Assembly: GCA_004195315.1 (NCBI GenBank)
Contig: SDWL01000046.1
Coordinates: forward strand, 1-9,757
DNA from: Lutibacter sp.
GTDB lineage: Bacteria; Bacteroidota; Bacteroidia; Flavobacteriales; Flavobacteriaceae
Direction: 5' to 3'
DNA: 9,757 nt
Of the stretch, positions 5,892-9,757 are shown in pieces. Numbering within the stretch: position 1 is the stretch's first letter; every line of letters begins with the position of its first letter. Made by a program: the position numbers and the translations under genes. The notes beneath the pieces were generated by a model. That model ran no database searches. It worked only from the letters and a program-made list of their open reading frames with translations, and was not told the origin of the DNA.

Positions 5892-6872
5892 ATGAAAAGA
5901 AATAGCATTTTTAACATTCATACTATCAATGATTTTGAAAAAATTGCCATTGAAATTTTTCAATATCAAGCTAAAAATTGCGCTGTTTATAATGAGTTTT
6001 TGAATCTGTTAAAGGTTGACATTAAGAATGTTGAAAGGATCAATCAAATTCCTTTTTTACCAATTCAATTTTTTAAATCACATCAAATTATTTCTTCAAA
6101 AGAAGATGTTAAACGTATTTTTTTGAGTAGTGGAACTACTGGAAACACTCAAAGTAAGCACTATATTACAGATTTATCTATCTATGAAAAAAGTTTTACA
6201 AAAGCTTTTGAAAATTTTTATGGTTCTATTGAAGATTATAACGTTTTAGCATTATTACCATCTTATTTAGAACGTGATGGATCTTCCTTAATTTATATGG
6301 TAAATGATTTTATTAAAAAATCTAACAAACCTAAAAGTGGATTTTATTTAAATAATTTAGACGAATTAAGTAAAGTTTTGATAGAATTAGATAAAAATAA
6401 TGAAAAAGTGCTACTTATTGGAGTTTCTTTCGCATTGTTAGATTTGGTTGAAATGTTCAATTTTAAGTTGAAAAACACCATAATTATGGAAACTGGTGGA
6501 ATGAAAGGGAGAAGAAAAGAATTAATTAGAGAAGAATTACACCAAGTTTTATGCAGTGGTTTTGGGGTTGAAAAAATTCATTCGGAATATGGTATGACCG
6601 AATTATTAAGTCAGGCGTATTCTAAAGGAAATGGCATTTTTGAATGCCCACCTTGGATGAAAGTTTTAACACGTGACACCGAAGATGCGTTAACTATTTT
6701 ACCAGAAGGAAAATCTGGGGGGATTAATGTGATTGATTTAGCAAATATCAACTCCTGTTCGTTTATAGCAACACAAGATTTGGGAAAAACCTATACAAAC
6801 GGAACTTTTGAAGTTTTAGGACGTTTTGATGACTCTGATATTAGAGGTTGTAATTTAATGGTGTTGAAATAA
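5892..6872 (+). CDS. LuxE/PaaK-like acyltransferase (acyl-protein synthetase family)
   Basis: This 326-aa cytosolic protein belongs to the adenylate-forming-like LuxE/PaaK group, whose members activate or transfer acyl groups. Visible motifs are SSGTTG at 79-84 (the nucleotide/phosphate loop of adenylating enzymes), ETGGMKGRRKE at 200-210, SEYGMTE at 231-237 and LGRFDDSDIRGC at 309-320. The last two correspond to the Y-G-x-T-E and G-R-x-D/x-x-x-G signatures of the superfamily. The length is close to LuxE, much shorter than full acyl-CoA ligases. I chose the ATG at 5892 because the frame can be extended only to a TTG at 5850, and a -7 promoter box lies inside that extension. No LuxC/LuxD reductase or transferase genes and no acyl carrier protein adjoin it, so luminescence is not implied and the acyl substrate is unknown. 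It is divergent from the sigma operon and convergent with tyrS. Confidence 0.85.
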   Translation: MKRNSIFNIHTINDFEKIAIEIFQYQAKNCAVYNEFLNLLKVDIKNVERINQIPFLPIQFFKSHQIISSKEDVKRIFLSSGTTGNTQSKHYITDLSIYEKSFTKAFENFYGSIEDYNVLALLPSYLERDGSSLIYMVNDFIKKSNKPKSGFYLNNLDELSKVLIELDKNNEKVLLIGVSFALLDLVEMFNFKLKNTIIMETGGMKGRRKELIREELHQVLCSGFGVEKIHSEYGMTELLSQAYSKGNGIFECPPWMKVLTRDTEDALTILPEGKSGGINVIDLANINSCSFIATQDLGKTYTNGTFEVLGRFDDSDIRGCNLMVLK

Positions 6873-6893
6873 AATGTATTTATAAAATAGTAC

Positions 6894-6922
6894 GTCAGCC
6901 TGAACTTATTTCAGGGTCGCAT
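6894..6922 (+). repeat. REP-like intergenic hairpin, copy 1
   Basis: This copy begins GTCAGCCTGAA and contains a perfect 6-bp stem, CCTGAA / TTCAGG (6899-6904 and 6910-6915), with a 5-nt loop. It resembles the GTCAtgCTGAA...TTCAGcat hairpin repeats that I recall scattered between genes in Flavobacteriaceae. It lies just after the acyltransferase stop codon and pairs with copy 2. Confidence 0.6.
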
Positions 6923-6929
6923 TATTATT

Positions 6930-6959
6930 GTCATGCTGAATCAAGTTCAGCTAGATGCT
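6930..6959 (+). repeat. REP-like intergenic hairpin, copy 2
   Basis: This copy begins GTCATGCTGAA and has a perfect 6-bp stem, GCTGAA / TTCAGC (6935-6940 and 6946-6951), with a 5-nt loop. The GTCA lead-in, stem length and loop length match copy 1, while the loop reads TCAAG against CTTAT, so the inner part looks inverted relative to copy 1. The end-to-end spacing of the two copies is about 7 nt. Confidence 0.6.
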
Positions 6960-6960
6960 A

Positions 6961-6990
6961 AAAAAAGACCACTTTTCAGTAGTCTTTTTA
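6961..6990. terminator. Bidirectional terminator between the convergent acyltransferase and tyrS genes
   Basis: An A-run leads into the arms AGAC and GTCT (6966-6969 and 6982-6985), one mismatch, then ACT/AGT, closed by a 4-nt loop, and is followed by a T-run. The A and T flanks on both sides suit the acyltransferase transcript from the left and tyrS from the right. Confidence 0.8.
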
Positions 6991-7030
6991 TAAGTATTTG
7001 TAAATATTATTCCTTTTACAGGAATAGCAA

Positions 7031-8317
7031 CTAGATTACTTTTAATAAAAAATAACTTTTTTTACCGCGTTGTAACAACACAAATTTATCAGCAATTAAA
7101 TCGGAAGCTGTAATTACAAAATCTTCCTTTACTTTTTCTTTATTAACAGAAATTGAGTTTTCACCTAAAGCTCTTCTAACCTCTCCATTCGATTTTAAAA
7201 ATCCTGTATCTGAAAATGCTGGTACAATTTCTAGTCCGTTTTCAATAGTTGAACGTTCAATTTCAGCTTGCGGAACACCATCAAAAACATCTAAAAATGT
7301 TTGTTCATCTAGAGATTTTAAATCTTGAGCAGTAGATTTTCCAAATAAGATATTTGATGCTTTTATAGCATTTTCGTATGCTTCTTTACCATGCGTCATA
7401 ATAGTCACTTCTTCTCCAATTTTCTTTTGAAGAATACGCGCGTGTGGTGCTTCTTTATGTTCTGCTATTAACTTTTCAATAGTTTCTTTATCTAAAAAAG
7501 TAAATATTTTAATATACTTTTCCGAATCTTCATCAGATGAGTTTAACCAGTATTGGTAATATTTGTATGGAGAAGTTCTATTAGAATCTAACCAAACATT
7601 TCCTCCTGCAGTTTTACCAAATTTAGTTCCATCAGCTTTCGTAATTAATTTACAGGTTAAAGCGTAAGCTTTACCTTGCCCCATTCTTCTTACAAGTTCA
7701 GTTCCGGTTGTAATATTTCCCCACTGATCAGAGCCTCCCATTTGAAGTACACAATTTTTCTCTTTGTATAAATGGTAGAAATCGTAACCTTGAAATAATT
7801 GATAGGTGAATTCAGTAAAACTCATTCCAGTTTTTGAATCAGGGTCAAATCGTTTTTTTACAGAATCCTTAGCCATCATGTAGTTAACAGTAATATGTTT
7901 TCCTACATCACGTACAAAATCGATTAATGAAATGTCTTTCATCCAATCGTAATTATTCACTAGTTCAGCTGCATTTTCAGAATTACTATCAAAGTTTAAG
8001 AAACGAGCTAGTTGTCCTTTTACACCATTAACATTTTTATTTAATGTTTCTTCATCTAACAAATTACGTTCGTCAGATTTCCCAGAAGGATCGCCAACCA
8101 TTCCAGTAGCTCCTCCAACTAAAGCCATAGGGTTATGTCCAGCTTTTTGAAAATGCATTAATATAATAATAGGCACTAAACTTCCAATATGCAAAGAATC
8201 AGCAGTTGGATCAAATCCAATATAGCCAGTAGTTTTATTTTTTAATAGGTATTCTTCTGTTTCGGGCATAATATCGTGTAACATACCTCTCCAACGTAGT
8301 TCTTCAACAAAATTCAT
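7031..8317 (-). CDS. tyrS: Tyrosyl-tRNA synthetase (tyrosine--tRNA ligase)
   Basis: This class I aminoacyl-tRNA synthetase charges tRNA-Tyr with tyrosine using ATP and is an essential cytosolic translation enzyme. With the start chosen it has 428 aa, the usual bacterial TyrS size. The ATP motif HIGH appears as HIGS at 43-46, after GFDPTADSL. The KMSKS loop appears as KFGKT at 232-236, inside ADGTKFGKTAGGNVWLD. The tyrosine/tRNA pocket is visible as YQLFQGYDF (172-180) and GGSDQWGN (194-201). The C-terminal about 70 residues form an S4-like RNA-binding domain (EVRRALGENSISVNKEKV). The ATG at 8315-8317 begins MNFVEELRWRGM. An 8-codon extension to a TTG at 8341 is rejected because that TTG falls inside the -7 box. 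The gene is monocistronic, between a bidirectional terminator and a divergent promoter region, and no T-box leader is visible. Confidence 0.97.
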   Translation of the reverse strand: MNFVEELRWRGMLHDIMPETEEYLLKNKTTGYIGFDPTADSLHIGSLVPIIILMHFQKAGHNPMALVGGATGMVGDPSGKSDERNLLDEETLNKNVNGVKGQLARFLNFDSNSENAAELVNNYDWMKDISLIDFVRDVGKHITVNYMMAKDSVKKRFDPDSKTGMSFTEFTYQLFQGYDFYHLYKEKNCVLQMGGSDQWGNITTGTELVRRMGQGKAYALTCKLITKADGTKFGKTAGGNVWLDSNRTSPYKYYQYWLNSSDEDSEKYIKIFTFLDKETIEKLIAEHKEAPHARILQKKIGEEVTIMTHGKEAYENAIKASNILFGKSTAQDLKSLDEQTFLDVFDGVPQAEIERSTIENGLEIVPAFSDTGFLKSNGEVRRALGENSISVNKEKVKEDFVITASDLIADKFVLLQRGKKSYFLLKVI

Positions 8318-8338
8318 TATCAAATTTTTTAATTTCAG

Positions 8339-8346
8339 CAAAGATA
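8339..8346 (-). promoter_or_regulatory. -7 box (TATCTTTG) of tyrS
   Basis: The minus strand reads TATCTTTG, an exact TAnnTTTG match ending 21 bp before the tyrS ATG, for a leader of about 15 nt. No clear TTG lies 17-23 bp upstream. The leader is too short for a T-box or other riboswitch. Confidence 0.55.
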
Positions 8347-8425
8347 AAATTTTAGTCGTTAGTTACTATGTTTAATTATTAGTTTTTTATACAGAATACA
8401 ATGTTAAATACCCAAACATTTTTTA

Positions 8426-8433
8426 TACTTTCG
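8426..8433 (+). promoter_or_regulatory. Candidate -7 box (TACTTTCG) of the SDR gene, nearly leaderless
   Basis: TACTTTCG differs from TAnnTTTG at one base and ends only 4 bp before the ATG at 8438. If it is used, transcription would begin at or very near the start codon, giving a leaderless or near-leaderless mRNA. No -33 TTG is visible. Confidence 0.35.
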
Positions 8434-8437
8434 TTTT

Positions 8438-9439
8438 ATGATTTTAGTAACAGGAGGAACAGGATTGGTAGGTGCGCATTTATTGTATCATCTATTATTA
8501 GAAAATGAAAGCGTAAAAGCTATTCATAGAAAAAACAGCAATTTAAAAGCTGTAAAAAATGTTTTTAGTTATTATTCGGATGATTTCGAAACTATTTTTA
8601 AAAAAATTGAATGGATTGAAGCTGATATAAGAGATATTTATTTTTTAGAAAAAGCATTTAAAAATGTTACGGAAGTGTATCATTCCGCAGCTTTGGTTTC
8701 TTTTAATCCGAAAGATTATTCAAAAATGCGAAAAATTAATATAGAAGGTACAGCTAACATTGTGAATCTTTGTATTGATAAAAAAGTTAAAAAATTGTGT
8801 TTTGTAAGTTCTGTTGCAACCATTGAAAAATCTATAAAAAGTAAAATTATTGATGAAGATTGTGAATGGAATGCAGAGACAAATAATTACGGCTATGCTA
8901 TTACAAAATATGGTGCTGAAATGGAAGTTTGGAGAGCTTCACAAGAAGATGTTGAGGTTGTAGTTGTAAATCCAGGAGTAATTTTAGGAGCGGGTTTCTG
9001 GCAGAACGGATCAGGAGCTATTTTTTCTAAAATTAACAATGGATTGCCATTTTATTCTGAAGGAATTTCAGGCTTTGTTTCTGTAAGTGATGTGGTGAAA
9101 TCAATGATTTTATTAATGAATAGTGAACTAAAAAATGAACGTTATATTTTAGTTTCAGAAAATGTAAGTTTTAAAGAAGTGTTTTTTCAAATTGCGGAAA
9201 ATTTTGATAAAAAACTTCCTTCTATAAAAGTTTCAAAACTAATGAGCGCTATAGGTTGGAGAATAGAAAAAATAATAACTACTTTAACAGGAAAGCAACC
9301 AATGTTAACAAAACAGTCTTCAAAATCGATACATAATAAACAGTATTATTCATCTGAAAAAATAATAAAAGCTCTTAATTATAAGTTTGAACCAATATTA
9401 GAAACAATAAAAAGCGTTTGTGAATTGTATAAAAAATAA
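8438..9439 (+). CDS. Extended SDR, NAD(P)-dependent epimerase/dehydratase family protein
   Basis: This 333-aa cytosolic oxidoreductase of the extended short-chain dehydrogenase family has a Rossmann fold with the nucleotide motif TGGTGLVG at 5-12 (G-x-x-G-x-x-G). H30-R31 follows strand 2, and the basic R31 is the kind of residue that contacts an NADP phosphate. D63 lies in EADIRD, S124-S125 in FVSSVAT, and the catalytic pair Y153/K157 in YAITK, followed by VVVNPGVILGAG. Length and motifs fit the 3-beta-HSD/DFR-like NAD-dependent epimerase group, which acts on nucleotide sugars, sterols or aldehydes. The divergent C-terminal third (about 200-333) does not identify a substrate. It starts at the only sensible ATG, with the glycine motif beginning at residue 5. 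It is divergent from tyrS, with 120 bp between the starts, and could be co-transcribed with the degraded gene that follows 29 bp downstream. Confidence 0.88.
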   Translation: MILVTGGTGLVGAHLLYHLLLENESVKAIHRKNSNLKAVKNVFSYYSDDFETIFKKIEWIEADIRDIYFLEKAFKNVTEVYHSAALVSFNPKDYSKMRKINIEGTANIVNLCIDKKVKKLCFVSSVATIEKSIKSKIIDEDCEWNAETNNYGYAITKYGAEMEVWRASQEDVEVVVVNPGVILGAGFWQNGSGAIFSKINNGLPFYSEGISGFVSVSDVVKSMILLMNSELKNERYILVSENVSFKEVFFQIAENFDKKLPSIKVSKLMSAIGWRIEKIITTLTGKQPMLTKQSSKSIHNKQYYSSEKIIKALNYKFEPILETIKSVCELYKK

Positions 9440-9468
9440 CTTAAAGAATTCAAAATATCAAAATATTA

Positions 9469-9736
9469 TTGAAAAGGGTAAAAAACCAATCTTTTGATGC
9501 AAAAATAATTACACTCTTTGAAAAAGTTTGCGATATACCTTATGGTAATATTGGATCCAGAAATCAATTAGATGTTTACAAGCAAAATAAAGGAACTTAC
9601 TCTCTAAAACATGAATTGTTGAAAGCACTTTATAAAGAATTGGAAATTTCTGTTAAAGATTTTATAATAATGCATCCTTTTAAATGAACTTCCTATTGCG
9701 TTTCCAACCAATATTCAATTTTTTAGATGCTACTAA
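9469..9736 (+). pseudogene. Degraded gene, probable transglutaminase-like small protein (cut by the library end)
   Basis: A 72-codon frame runs from a TTG at 9469 to a TGA at 9685-9687. It can be extended back only to a stop at 9442-9444, and no ATG is available. The protein reads FDAKIITLFEKVCDIPYGN, then GSRNQLDVYKQNKGTYSLKHE and ISVKDFIIMHPFK. This resembles an uncharacterised flavobacterial family whose motif I recall as KGTCS.KH, with the cysteine as probable transglutaminase-like nucleophile; here that position is Tyr. After the TGA, plausible family sequence continues in the +1 frame from 9683 (NELPIAFPTNIQFF), suggesting a frameshift at the TTTTAAA run near 9679-9684. The missing ATG, the lost Cys and the shifted frame together argue for a pseudogene. 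The right-hand part is outside the window. Family and motif come from memory, and a sequencing error near 9680 could explain the frameshift alone. Confidence 0.5.
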
Positions 9737-9738
9737 TA

Positions 9739-9757
9739 CTGTCTCTTATACACATCT
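9739..9757 (-). other. Tn5/Nextera mosaic-end adapter (library artefact)
   Basis: CTGTCTCTTATACACATCT is the exact reverse complement of the 19-base mosaic end at the left edge. It is adapter, not genome, and it cuts the degraded transglutaminase-like gene. Confidence 0.97.

Noticed and set aside
7008..7026. Small inverted repeat TATTCC / GGAATA just after the tyrS stop
   Set aside because: It has only six AT-rich pairs, a 7-nt loop and no T-run; the terminator at 6961-6990 already serves this gene.
8318..8341. Eight-codon N-terminal extension of tyrS from TTG 8341
   Set aside because: That TTG is part of the TATCTTTG -7 box, and TyrS proteins normally begin at MNFVEEL-like sequence.
1..9757. 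CRISPR array, tRNA/rRNA genes, insertion sequence, integrase or toxin-antitoxin/defence module
   Set aside because: No spaced direct repeats, cloverleaf-like segments, transposase or recombinase proteins, or defence-family motifs were found on either strand. The only transposon-like ends are library adapter.

Overview
The window is an AT-rich fragment that looks like a member of the Flavobacteriaceae (phylum Bacteroidota). The signs are a type IX secretion (T9SS) C-terminal sorting domain on a secreted protein, start sites without Shine-Dalgarno sequences, several TAnnTTTG-type -7 promoter boxes, an ECF sigma factor paired with an anti-sigma/outer-membrane-barrel fusion, and small GTCA..CTGAA hairpin repeats between genes. 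The genus cannot be fixed from the sequence alone. Both extreme ends (1-19 and 9739-9757) are exact Tn5/Nextera mosaic-end sequences in inverted orientation. They are library adapter, not genome, so the window is one tagmented molecule or contig with untrimmed ends, and both edge genes are cut by the library cut.

Layout, left to right. A C-terminal gene fragment, probably of a SAM-dependent methyltransferase (+), converges on a 625-aa secreted protein (-) with a fibronectin-III-like region, a proprotein-convertase P domain and a T9SS type A tail, but no peptidase domain. Next is a monocistronic ALDH7-family aldehyde dehydrogenase (-) with a strong hairpin terminator. Then comes a two-gene operon (-): an ECF sigma factor and, 15 nt downstream in the same frame, a 398-aa protein that joins an anti-sigma-like cytoplasmic N-terminus, one inner-membrane helix, a long flexible linker and a C-terminal outer-membrane beta-barrel. 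Divergent from the sigma gene is a LuxE/PaaK-like acyltransferase (+). A pair of REP-like hairpins and a bidirectional terminator separate it from the convergent tyrosyl-tRNA synthetase gene tyrS (-). Divergent from tyrS is an extended short-chain (NAD-dependent epimerase-type) dehydrogenase (+), followed by what looks like a decayed transglutaminase-like gene that runs into the right-hand adapter.

The most interesting unit is the sigma/anti-sigma pair at 4055-5809. Its architecture matches the dual membrane-spanning anti-sigma factors (Dma, with partner sigma Das) described in Bacteroides thetaiotaomicron, in which an outer-membrane barrel is physically linked to a cytoplasmic sigma-binding domain. 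Both genes start with rare codons (TTG, GTG) and share a reading frame, separated by one stop codon. The remaining genes are ordinary housekeeping or accessory genes in separate transcription units, and I see no wider multi-gene system, mobile element, CRISPR array or RNA gene.
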